A stretch of 12,570 nucleotides of DNA from Burkholderiales bacterium (GTDB lineage: Bacteria > Pseudomonadota > Gammaproteobacteria > Burkholderiales > Burkholderiaceae_C): NCBI GenBank assembly GCA_028869035.1, contig JAGWTL010000053.1:1-12570 (forward strand). The letters run 5' to 3'. A program made the translations under genes and the position numbers. Numbering within the stretch: position 1 is the first letter of the stretch; each line of letters opens with the position of its first letter. This document shows, piece by piece, positions 1 through 8,008 of this stretch. The notes under the pieces are model-generated. The model was not told the DNA's origin, made no database searches, and worked only from the letters and a program-made list of their open reading frames with translations.

Positions 1-1239
1 GTCCTTGGCGGCCTTGAGCTCGGCCTCGGTCGGCCCATCCGCGACGAAACGGCGCAGCACCTCGCGCGCCACCTGCACGGCCTGGGCCGCCTGGTCGGGG
101 CGGGTCTGCAGGCCGATGGTGAAGGCGCCGGCGTGCAGGCCGGGGGCGAAGTAGCTGTAGACGCTGTAGCTTAAGGCCCGTTTCTCACGCACCTCTTCCG
201 TCAGGCGCGAGACGAAACCGCCGCCCCCCAGGATGTAGTTGCCCACGGTCAGCGTGAAGAAGTCCGGGTCGTCCCGCTTGAAGCCGGGCTGGCCGATCAG
301 CACATGGGCCTGGGCCGATTCGAAGGGGATGTGTTTTTCCACGGCGGCGCCCAGCGCCTGCACCTCGGCCACGGGGGGCAGGGGCTCGCAAGCACCGGCA
401 GGCAGACGCGCGAGCAACTGCGTGACCAGCGCATCGGCCTGCGCGCGCGTGACGGCGCCCACGATGCTCACCTTCGCCCGGCAGGGTTTCAGATACTGCG
501 CATGCCAGGCCTGCATGTCGGCCACGCCGATGCGCGCCAGGGTCTGTTCGTTGGCATCAAAGCCGTAGGGATGGCTGCCGAACACGGCCTGGTTGAAGGT
601 GCGGGCAGCGATGGTGGCCGGGCGGGTGTTGGCTTCGCGCAGGGCGGCCACCAGGCGTTCGCGTTCACGCGTCCACACCGCCTCCGGCCAGGCCGGCTCG
701 GCCAGCTGGCGTGCGGCCAGGGCCACGGCGCGGGCCAGCAGATCGGGGTAGGTGAGCGAGCGCAGGGAGAAGCTCAGGCGGTCGCCGCTGTCACCACCAC
801 CGAAGGAGGCGCCCAGATCGGCCCAGGCTTCGCCCAGAGCGTTTTCGTCCAGGGCCACATCACCGCCCACCGCGCGGACACCCTTGCTCATCATGCCCAC
901 GCTGGCGCTGGCCAGGCCAGCCTGCGCGACCGGGTCGCGCCGGCCCCCGGCGTCGAAGTCGATGCGCACGTCCACCATGGGCACGGTGGGGCTCTCCACC
1001 AGCCAGACGCCGGCGCCGCTGGCCTGGGTCCAGTGCTGGATGGGGATGCCGGCCTGGGCCAGGCTGAGGAACGCGAGCGCACAGGCCCCGACCGCGGCGC
1101 GGGACAGTAGCCGCACAACTCCGTTCGCGTTGAGCGTGTCGAAACGCTGTAGCCATGCGGGCAAGGACTTCGACAGGCTCAGTCCGAACGGAGCAACGCG
1201 ATCATCAGTCGCGTCAGCTATATTTTTGATAGCAATCAT
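1..1239 (-). CDS. M16 family peptidase-like protein, zinc site lost (C-terminus cut by window edge)
   Basis: Pitrilysin/processing-peptidase (M16) fold protein, probably exported to the periplasm and acting as the non-catalytic partner of the M16 gene just upstream. The frame runs off position 1, so the C-terminus is missing. Where an active enzyme has HxxEH, this protein reads GLASASVGMMSKG (about 885-922), so the zinc ligands are gone. The second M16 domain is recognisable from GGGGFVSRLTEEVREKRAL and the following YSVYSYFAPGLHAG. The start is uncertain. ATG 1239 has a GGAAG Shine-Dalgarno at 1245-1249, five bases away; ATG 1251 is in frame without one; GTG 1116 would give a clean signal peptide (MRLLSRAAVGACALAFL, cleavage after AQA) but has poor spacing. 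The codons between 1239 and about 1120 are made of two repeats (see repeat entries). The gene follows the upstream stop closely, so the two are probably one operon. Confidence 0.88.
   Translation of the reverse strand, partial: MIAIKNIADATDDRVAPFGLSLSKSLPAWLQRFDTLNANGVVRLLSRAAVGACALAFLSLAQAGIPIQHWTQASGAGVWLVESPTVPMVDVRIDFDAGGRRDPVAQAGLASASVGMMSKGVRAVGGDVALDENALGEAWADLGASFGGGDSGDRLSFSLRSLTYPDLLARAVALAARQLAEPAWPEAVWTRERERLVAALREANTRPATIAARTFNQAVFGSHPYGFDANEQTLARIGVADMQAWHAQYLKPCRAKVSIVGAVTRAQADALVTQLLARLPAGACEPLPPVAEVQALGAAVEKHIPFESAQAHVLIGQPGFKRDDPDFFTLTVGNYILGGGGFVSRLTEEVREKRALSYSVYSYFAPGLHAGAFTIGLQTRPDQAAQAVQVAREVLRRFVADGPTEAELKAAKD
1121..1191. repeat. Dispersed intergenic-type repeat lying inside the 5' end of the M16 gene
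   Basis: A 71-bp element bounded by CCGTTCG (1121-1127) and CGAACGG (1185-1191). Each end continues into a half-site, GTTGAGCGTGTCGAAA on one side and TTCGACAGGCTCAGTC on the other, arranged as an imperfect inverted repeat. The same family occurs at 10142-10271 between two unrelated genes. I recall similar units as frequent intergenic repeats in Comamonadaceae. Here it is in frame with the M16 gene and would be translated as part of a long N-terminal leader before the signal peptide. Confidence 0.75.
1216..1236. repeat. AT-rich short palindromic repeat
   Basis: GCTAT (1217-1221) and ATAGC (1229-1233) form an inverted pair around ATTTTTG. It is conspicuously AT-rich against the GC-rich surroundings. 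From memory, short GCTAT...ATAGC units of this sort are common between genes in Comamonadaceae; a genome-wide count was not possible here. It lies immediately inside the first codons of the M16 gene if ATG 1239 is the start. Confidence 0.45.
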
Positions 1240-1260
1240 CTTGGCTTCCATGGCGACGGC

Positions 1261-2646
1261 TCAATGACGGCTGCCGGCGGCGGGCTGGCGGCGCGGACGG
1301 TTGGGGTCGGGCGGCTGCGGCAGCAGGTGCGCCACCGTCAACTGGTCGTCACCGAAATAACGTGCGGCCACGGACTGCACCTGGGCGGCCGTGACGGCGC
1401 GCAGGCGCGCCAGCAGCTGGTCGTTGGTGTCCAGCGGCAGACCCAGCACCCAGTAGGTGCCGATCTCGCGGGCCTGGTTGAAGAGCGAGTCGCGTTTGTA
1501 GACCTCGCCGGCGATCCACTGTGTTTTCACGCGTTCGAGCTCGGCGGCGCTGACGCCCTCGCGGGCCACGCGCGCCACCTGCTCGCGCAGCGCGGCTTCC
1601 ACCTGCGCCGCGGTCTTGCCCGGGGCGGGCACACCGTCGAGCACAAACATCTGCGGGCCGCGGCCCATCAGGCCGTGGCTGGCGCCCGCGCTGTCGGCCA
1701 CGCGGTCGGCGCCCTGGGTCAGCGCACGCTCCAGGCGCGCGCCGCTGTAGCCGTCGAGCACGGCGGCCAGCACGGTGAGCGCCAGCGCATCGTCGTTGGC
1801 CGGGTCGGCCTGGGTCAAGGAACGCAGGCCCGGCACCTTGAAGGCCAGGCTCACATAGGCCTGATCGGCCGGCGCCTTGACTTCGACACGGCGCAAGCCG
1901 GTCTGCAGCGGTTCGATGCGCGGCTTGCGCACAGGCACCGCACGCGGCGCGATACGGCCGTAATATTTATCGGCCAGGCGCTTGACCTGCGCGGCGTCCA
2001 CGTCGCCCACGACGACCACCACGGCGTTGGCCGGCACGTACCACTTGCGGTAGAAGGCACGCGCGTCGTCGGGGGTCATGCTGTCGAGGTCGCTCATCCA
2101 GCCGACGATGGGGCGGTGGTAGGGTGAGGCCATATAGGCCGTGGCGTTGAGCGTCTCGTACAGCAGGGAGCGCGGGTTGTCTTCGGTGCGCATGCGGCGC
2201 TCTTCCTTGACGACCTCGATCTCTTTCCTGAACTCGGCGTCGGGCCAGCGGTTGCCCGCAAAGCGGTCGGCCTCCAGCTTCATGACGTCTTCCAGACGGG
2301 TGGCCGGGATCTGCTGGAAATAACCGGTGTAATCCGTGCTGGTGAAGGCGTTCTCACGCCCGCCCAGCGCCGCCACACGGCGCGAGAACTCGCCGGCCTT
2401 GAGCGTGGCCGTGCCCTTGAACAGCATGTGCTCCAGCACGTGGGCCACGCCGCTGGTGCCGTCCACCTCGTCCATGGAGCCCACACGCACCCAGACCATG
2501 TGCACGGCCGTGGGGGCGCGCCGGTCGGGCTGCACGATCAGCGTCATGCCGTTTTTGAGGGTGTATTGCTGGGCGCGGGATTGGCTGTAAACCGGGGCGG
2601 CCAGGACCGCCAGAGTGAGCCAAAGAAGGGGGAGTAGGCGTTTCAT
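1261..2646 (-). CDS. M16 family zinc metallopeptidase, catalytic subunit
   Basis: A 461-residue exported zinc peptidase of the pitrilysin/mitochondrial processing peptidase family. Residues 1-21 are a signal peptide (MKRLLPLLWLTLAVLAAPVYS). The inverted zinc motif HVLEH is at residues 69-73, followed by MLFKGT. The third zinc ligand is one of the glutamates in EVVKEER (144-150), at the usual spacing of roughly 80 residues. The remaining sequence fits the M16 C-terminal domain, including the stretch NQAREIGTYWVLGLPLD. Length is normal for bacterial two-subunit M16 enzymes. Its stop precedes the next M16 gene by about 20 bases, so both are probably co-transcribed and form a heterodimer with one active subunit. 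It diverges from ftsY across only 29 bp. The start is preceded by a weak AGAG ribosome site. The natural substrate is unknown. Confidence 0.93.
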   Translation of the reverse strand: MKRLLPLLWLTLAVLAAPVYSQSRAQQYTLKNGMTLIVQPDRRAPTAVHMVWVRVGSMDEVDGTSGVAHVLEHMLFKGTATLKAGEFSRRVAALGGRENAFTSTDYTGYFQQIPATRLEDVMKLEADRFAGNRWPDAEFRKEIEVVKEERRMRTEDNPRSLLYETLNATAYMASPYHRPIVGWMSDLDSMTPDDARAFYRKWYVPANAVVVVVGDVDAAQVKRLADKYYGRIAPRAVPVRKPRIEPLQTGLRRVEVKAPADQAYVSLAFKVPGLRSLTQADPANDDALALTVLAAVLDGYSGARLERALTQGADRVADSAGASHGLMGRGPQMFVLDGVPAPGKTAAQVEAALREQVARVAREGVSAAELERVKTQWIAGEVYKRDSLFNQAREIGTYWVLGLPLDTNDQLLARLRAVTAAQVQSVAARYFGDDQLTVAHLLPQPPDPNRPRRQPAAGSRH

Positions 2647-2663
2647 AGAATGCTCTGATTCTA
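2646..2663. promoter_or_regulatory. Symmetric TAGAAT/ATTCTA palindrome in the divergent M16-ftsY gap
   Basis: TAGAAT at 2646-2651 and its reverse complement ATTCTA at 2658-2663 flank GCTCTG. Each arm resembles a sigma-70 -10 box on its own strand: the plus-strand one would start ftsY transcripts about 18 bases before its ATG, and the minus-strand one would leave almost no leader on the M16 mRNA. No convincing -35 box is seen at 16-18 bases for either, so this is a suggestion. It could equally be an operator or chance. Confidence 0.3.
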
Positions 2664-2675
2664 AGAACGCCCCAT

Positions 2676-3635
<960 letters not shown>

Positions 3636-3676
3636 GGCGCGCAAGCCGGCGGCCCCTGCAACCAGGAAGCGACATC

Positions 3677-6016
3677 GTGAAGCCCGCCACACCCGATCAG
3701 CGCGAACAGGAAATCGCCGCGAGCACGCTCTCCTGGCAGCCCACGCGGGCTTTCCTGCGTTACGCGATCCTGACCATCCTGGTGGGCTCCGCCTGTTATG
3801 TGGCGGCGGTCTTCGGCTTCACGCCCGAGCATCTGGAGCGCACCTACGGGCCCATCGCGATGTCCCTCCTCGCCCTGATCGCCGCCTGGCTGCTGCGCCG
3901 GGGCCATGTGCATGGGGCCATCGTCTTGCTGATCTCCGGCATCTGGCTGATCGTGCTCGGCGTGGCCATCATGCGCGGCGGCATCAAGGCGCCCATCTAC
4001 TACGTCCATCCCCTGCTGATCTTCCTGCTGGGCTGGCTGGTCAGCGCGCGTGCCGCAGCGATCACGACGGCCCTGACCGTGATCGCCACCATCGCCCTGG
4101 TCGCGGCCGATCTGGCCGGCTGGCTGCCCGTGGTGGCTCCGGCTCCACCGCTGCTGCACGGCATCGTGCAGGTCTTCATCTGCATCCAGGCCGCTGCCAT
4201 GGTGATCTACCTGGTGCGCGCCTACCGCAAGCAACTGGATGCCGTACAGCACTCCCATGCCGTGCTCAAACAGTCCGAGCTGAAATTCGCAACGGCCTTT
4301 ACTTCCAGCCCGGTGGCCGCCTCGCTCGTCACGGCTCAGGAAGGCCGGATTCTCGCCGTCAACGACAACTTCCAGCGCGATTTCGGCTGGAGCCGCGCCG
4401 AGACGGAAGGACTTACGGCGCTGGATGTCGGGCTCTGGGTCGTTCCACAGCAGCGCCGCCAGTGGGTCGAGATGCTGGGCAGGCAGGGCCGGACCCTGAA
4501 CTTCGAAACCCTCTGGCGCCACCGCAACGGTGAGTTGCGCAATGTCAGCATTGCCGGTGAACGCATCGAACTTGACGGCCGGCCCTGCATCCTGGCCTAC
4601 ACCACCGACATCACCGAACGCAAGGCCGCCGAGGAGCAGATCCAGCGCCTGGCCTTTTTCGATTCGCTGACCAACCTGCCCAACCGTCGCCTGCTGATGG
4701 ACCGGCTCGACCAGGCCATCGCCGCCTGCACGCGCCACCAGCGTCTGGGTGCGCTGCTGTTCATCGACCTGGACAATTTCAAGACCCTCAACGACACCTA
4801 CGGCCACGACAAGGGCGACCTGCTGCTCAAACAGGTGGCCATGCGCCTGGTCGACTGCGTACGCGACGACGACACCGTGGCGCGGCTGGGCGGTGACGAG
4901 TTTGTGGTCATGCTGGAAGACCTGAGCCACAATGCCATGGAGGCCGCCACGCAAGCCGAGACGGTGGGCCGCAAGGTCATGGCCACGCTCAACGAGAGCT
5001 ACGAGATCCAGCCACTGAGCTTCCAGAGCACCCCGAGCATGGGCATCACGCTGTTCGGCGCCGAGCACGAGAATCTGGAGGAGCCGATCAAGCGCGCCGA
5101 CCTCGCCATGTACCAGGCCAAGTCGGCCGGCCGCAACACGATCCGCTTCTACGACCCCCGCATGCAGGCCATGGTGGCCGCGCGCTCGGCGCTGGAACGC
5201 GACCTGCGCCTGGCCCTGCAGCTGGACCAGTTCGTGCTGCACTACCAGCCCCAGGTGCAGCGCGGCGGCCTGGTCACCGGGGTCGAGGTGCTGCTGCGCT
5301 GGCAGCAGCCCGAGCGCGGCCTGGTGCTGCCGGGCGAGTTCATCCCGCTGGCGGAGGAGACCGGCCTCATCGTCCCGCTGGGCGAGCGCATCCTAAAGAT
5401 GGCCTGCGAACAGCTGGCCCGCTGGGCCGGCAAACCAGGCATGGCCCACCTCACGCTCTCGCTCAACGTCAGCCCGCGCCAGTTCCAGCAGGACAACTTC
5501 GCACAGCAGGTCATGGACGTGCTGGCGCGCACCGGCGCGCCGGTGCAGCGCCTCAAGTTCGAGATCACGGAGAGTCTGCTGATCGCCAACGTGGACGATG
5601 TGATTGGAAAGATGACAGCGCTCAAGGCACAGGGTGTCGGCTTCTCGCTCGACGACTTCGGCACCGGCTACTCCTCGCTGTCCTACCTCAAGCGCCTGCC
5701 GCTGGACCAGCTCAAGATCGACCAGGGTTTCGTGCGCGACATCCTGGTCGATCCCAACGATGCGGCCATCGCGCGCATGGTCATCGTGCTGGCTGAAAGC
5801 CTGGGCCTGGAAGTCATGGCCGAGGGCGTGGAAACGATAGAACAGCAGCAGGCCCTGAACGCCCAGGGCTGCCATGCCTACCAGGGTTATCTGTACAGCC
5901 GGCCGCTGCCGCTGCAGGACTTCGAGCAGCTGGCGCAGCGACCGGGCTGGCCGGTCATCACCCCTGCGCAGTGGGTCCTTGACGCACCACCAGGCGCCCC
6001 GGTGCCTCGCCAGTGA
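3677..6016 (+). CDS. Membrane-bound PAS-GGDEF-EAL cyclic-di-GMP synthase/phosphodiesterase
   Basis: A 779-residue inner-membrane protein that turns over cyclic di-GMP, the messenger controlling biofilm and motility. Residues 29-181 hold about six hydrophobic helices forming a membrane sensor region that I do not recognise. A PAS domain follows (about 196-312, ending in the typical DITERK). The GGDEF domain (about 325-492) has intact GGDEF at 405-409, and RDDD at 396-399 matches the RxxD inhibitory site, so synthase activity and product feedback are both plausible. The EAL domain (about 505-752) has EVL (537-539) in the signature position, DDFGTGYSS (659-667), KID (680-682) and EGVE (716-719), so the metal and substrate residues look intact. 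The start is GTG 3677, set by AGGAAG at 3664-3669 seven bases upstream. It follows ftsY by 41 bp. Its last 59 bp overlap the 3' end of selD on the other strand. Net activity cannot be read from sequence. Confidence 0.93.
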   Translation: MKPATPDQREQEIAASTLSWQPTRAFLRYAILTILVGSACYVAAVFGFTPEHLERTYGPIAMSLLALIAAWLLRRGHVHGAIVLLISGIWLIVLGVAIMRGGIKAPIYYVHPLLIFLLGWLVSARAAAITTALTVIATIALVAADLAGWLPVVAPAPPLLHGIVQVFICIQAAAMVIYLVRAYRKQLDAVQHSHAVLKQSELKFATAFTSSPVAASLVTAQEGRILAVNDNFQRDFGWSRAETEGLTALDVGLWVVPQQRRQWVEMLGRQGRTLNFETLWRHRNGELRNVSIAGERIELDGRPCILAYTTDITERKAAEEQIQRLAFFDSLTNLPNRRLLMDRLDQAIAACTRHQRLGALLFIDLDNFKTLNDTYGHDKGDLLLKQVAMRLVDCVRDDDTVARLGGDEFVVMLEDLSHNAMEAATQAETVGRKVMATLNESYEIQPLSFQSTPSMGITLFGAEHENLEEPIKRADLAMYQAKSAGRNTIRFYDPRMQAMVAARSALERDLRLALQLDQFVLHYQPQVQRGGLVTGVEVLLRWQQPERGLVLPGEFIPLAEETGLIVPLGERILKMACEQLARWAGKPGMAHLTLSLNVSPRQFQQDNFAQQVMDVLARTGAPVQRLKFEITESLLIANVDDVIGKMTALKAQGVGFSLDDFGTGYSSLSYLKRLPLDQLKIDQGFVRDILVDPNDAAIARMVIVLAESLGLEVMAEGVETIEQQQALNAQGCHAYQGYLYSRPLPLQDFEQLAQRPGWPVITPAQWVLDAPPGAPVPRQ

Positions 6017-7040
6017 TCTCGCCGATCTCGGCCGCGGCCTCGAAGCCGTGGCGGCGGAAGACGGCCAGCACCTGCGCCACGCTCTCGGGCGCGCAGCTCA
6101 CCAGCAGGCCGCCGCTGGTCTGCGGGTCGCTCAGCAGGGCCTGGTCCACGGCCGCAAACCCCGGGGGCAGCGTGACCGATGCGCCGTAACCGGCCCAGTT
6201 GCGGCCCGAGGCGCCGGTGACAAGACCCTGGGCCGCCAGCTCGCGCACACCGGCCAGCAGGGGCACCTTGTTCCATTCGATCTGCACAGTGCAGTTGGCG
6301 CCGCGCGCCAGCTCCAGGCCGTGGCCGGCCAGGCCGAAACCCGTCACGTCGGTCAGCGCGTGCACGCCGGCCAATTCGGCCAGCTCGGGGCCCGGCGTGT
6401 TGAGCTTGGTGGTGGCGGCGATCATCTGCGCATAACCGGCCGCGTCCAGCTTCTCTTTCTTGAGCGCGGCCGAGAGCACGCCCACGCCCAGCGGCTTGCC
6501 CAGAATGAGCCTGTCGCCCACGCGTGCATCGGCATTGCGCTTGACACGCTTGGGATGCACCAGGCCCAGGACCACCAGACCGTAGATGGGCTCCACCGAG
6601 TCGATGGTGTGGCCGCCGGCGATGGGAATACCCGCGGCCTTGCACACGTCCTGCCCGCCGGCCAGGATGCGGCCGATGGTGTCGGTGGACAGCACATTGA
6701 TGGGCATGCCCACCAGGGCCAGGGCCATGATGGGCTTGCCGCCCATGGCGTAGACGTCGGAGATGGCGTTGGTCGCGGCGATGCGGCCGAAGTCGTAGGC
6801 ATCGTCGACGATGGGCATGAAAAAATCGGTGGTGGCGATCAGGGCCTGCTCGTCGTTGAGCTGGTAGACGGCCGCGTCGTCGGCGGTCTCGATGCCCACC
6901 AGCAGCTCGGGCGGCATGGGCAGGCCGCTGCTGCCCTTGAGGATGTCGGAGAGCACACCGGGCGCGATCTTGCAGCCGCAGCCGCCGCCGTGCGAAAGCG
7001 AGGTGAGGCGGGGTTCGGCGGGGAAGGTGTTGGCGTTCAT
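5958..7040 (-). CDS. selD: Selenophosphate synthetase SelD (SenC in a selenoneine-type operon)
   Basis: ATP-dependent enzyme that converts selenide to selenophosphate, the selenium donor for selenocysteine, selenouridine tRNA and selenosugars. The protein has 360 residues. The glycine-rich start SHGGGCGCKIAP carries the catalytic Cys21 (an ordinary Cys, not selenocysteine) and Lys24. Other family motifs are ADDAAV (53-58), ATTDFFMPIVDD (69-80), NAISDVYAMGG (91-101), GGHTIDSVEP (142-151), TDVTGFGLAGH and the late DPQTSGGLL. ATG 7040 was chosen over an upstream in-frame ATG because it matches the family N-terminus, has AGGA six bases before it, and overlaps the upstream stop as ATGA. As third gene after egtD and the SenB-like gene, it probably supplies selenophosphate to that glycosyltransferase (role of SenC), perhaps as well as serving the whole cell. 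It ends inside the opposing GGDEF-EAL gene. Confidence 0.95.
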   Translation of the reverse strand: MNANTFPAEPRLTSLSHGGGCGCKIAPGVLSDILKGSSGLPMPPELLVGIETADDAAVYQLNDEQALIATTDFFMPIVDDAYDFGRIAATNAISDVYAMGGKPIMALALVGMPINVLSTDTIGRILAGGQDVCKAAGIPIAGGHTIDSVEPIYGLVVLGLVHPKRVKRNADARVGDRLILGKPLGVGVLSAALKKEKLDAAGYAQMIAATTKLNTPGPELAELAGVHALTDVTGFGLAGHGLELARGANCTVQIEWNKVPLLAGVRELAAQGLVTGASGRNWAGYGASVTLPPGFAAVDQALLSDPQTSGGLLVSCAPESVAQVLAVFRRHGFEAAAEIGEITGEAPGRLVVRQGPTAQG

Positions 7041-8008
7041 ATCAGGTCCTGGAGCAGTGCGAGCAGGGACTCGCGTTCGGCGGCCGGCGCGAACAGGGGC
7101 GCGCGGAGCTGGCATTGTGCCCGCAAGGCGGAAACCCTGCCGGCCGCATCCCTGCACAGTCTCAGCAGCGCCGCCAGCGCCGCCGCGTCGCCCACCGGGA
7201 AGTAGCCGCCGTAGTCCCCACCCAGCATGCCCACATTGCCGGGGATGCGTGAGGCCAGCACCGGCGTGCCACTGCAGACAGCCTCCATCAGCACGTGGGC
7301 CCCGCCTTCCATGCGGCTGGCATGGACCAGCAGGTGGGCGCGCTGGATGCGCCGCCGTGTGGCCTCGTGCGCCAGGCCACCGAGCCAGCGGTAGTTCGGG
7401 CAGGCCGCCATCGTGGCGCGCGCCTGCTCGCCCAGGACCGGGTCCAGCGCCTCGCCGATGTGGTCGAGGTGAATGTCATGCCGCTCGCGCAGCAGGCGCG
7501 CGGCCTCGAACAGGGTCTGCGGCGACTTCTCCTCGCGCAGATGGCCCACCATCACGGCACGCAGATGATGGCCCGTTTTGTCCAGCGCGCGGCGCGTGGA
7601 ACTGGACTGGAAGATCACGCGGGTCCTGGCCCAGTACTCGGCCGGCAGGCCCTGCGGCCCCTGTTCCTGCAGCACGACCAGCCGCTGCGCCAGGGCCAGC
7701 GAGCGCCGGGCGGACGCGTCCCCGTGGATATCGCGGTAGAGATCGGTGCCGGTCAGCACCACGGCCAGGCCACGACCAGGATGAAGCTGGGCCCAGGCGG
7801 CGATGGACGCCGCGCTGCGGCGCGCGTGCAGGGCCAGCATGGCCACCGCTTCAGGCTGCTCACCCGCCCGCCAGGCCTTGACGATCTGCGTGCGGAACTG
7901 CCCGGCCAGCAGGCGCGACCAGCGCCAGGCCGTCTGCCAGTTGCCATTGTTGGCATCGGCCAGCGCCGGGCTGACGATGAGCACGAGCGGCCGGGACATG
8001 GGGATCAC
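7037..8008 (-). CDS. senB: SenB-like glycosyltransferase, probable selenosugar synthase
   Basis: GT-B glycosyltransferase of the TIGR04348 type. Characterised SenB proteins join selenophosphate to UDP-GlcNAc to form a seleno-sugar, the selenium donor for selenoneine. The protein has 323 residues. The N-terminal Rossmann half begins VLIVSPALADANNGNWQTAW (residues 9-28), with the NGNW-x-TA element I associate with this family. LTGTDLYRDI (85-94) is in the middle, VGHLREEKSP (154-163) begins the second half, and the nucleotide-sugar Ex7E site is E234/E242 within MEGGAHVLMEA. There is no membrane segment, so it should be cytoplasmic. GTG 8008 overlaps the egtD stop as GTGA; ATG 7999 (three codons later) is an alternative and gives 320 residues. 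The 3' end overlaps the selD start by four bases. Being directly coupled to selD strongly favours selenium chemistry over lipid or polysaccharide work. The assignment rests on motifs and context, without an alignment. Confidence 0.8.
   Translation of the reverse strand: MIPMSRPLVLIVSPALADANNGNWQTAWRWSRLLAGQFRTQIVKAWRAGEQPEAVAMLALHARRSAASIAAWAQLHPGRGLAVVLTGTDLYRDIHGDASARRSLALAQRLVVLQEQGPQGLPAEYWARTRVIFQSSSTRRALDKTGHHLRAVMVGHLREEKSPQTLFEAARLLRERHDIHLDHIGEALDPVLGEQARATMAACPNYRWLGGLAHEATRRRIQRAHLLVHASRMEGGAHVLMEAVCSGTPVLASRIPGNVGMLGGDYGGYFPVGDAAALAALLRLCRDAAGRVSALRAQCQLRAPLFAPAAERESLLALLQDLI

Noticed and set aside
6975..6985. Selenocysteine at the SelD catalytic position
   Set aside because: The codons of the GCGCK motif are ordinary Cys codons, not TGA, so this is a Cys-type SelD.
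7041..7157. Upstream start giving SelD 39 more residues
   Set aside because: The extra residues are Arg/Pro/Gly-rich, lie inside the senB coding region, and precede the family-typical N-terminus at ATG 7040, which has its own ribosome site.
5874..7205. A 443-codon plus-strand frame over selD
   Set aside because: Shadow of selD; no domain, and it starts inside the EAL domain.
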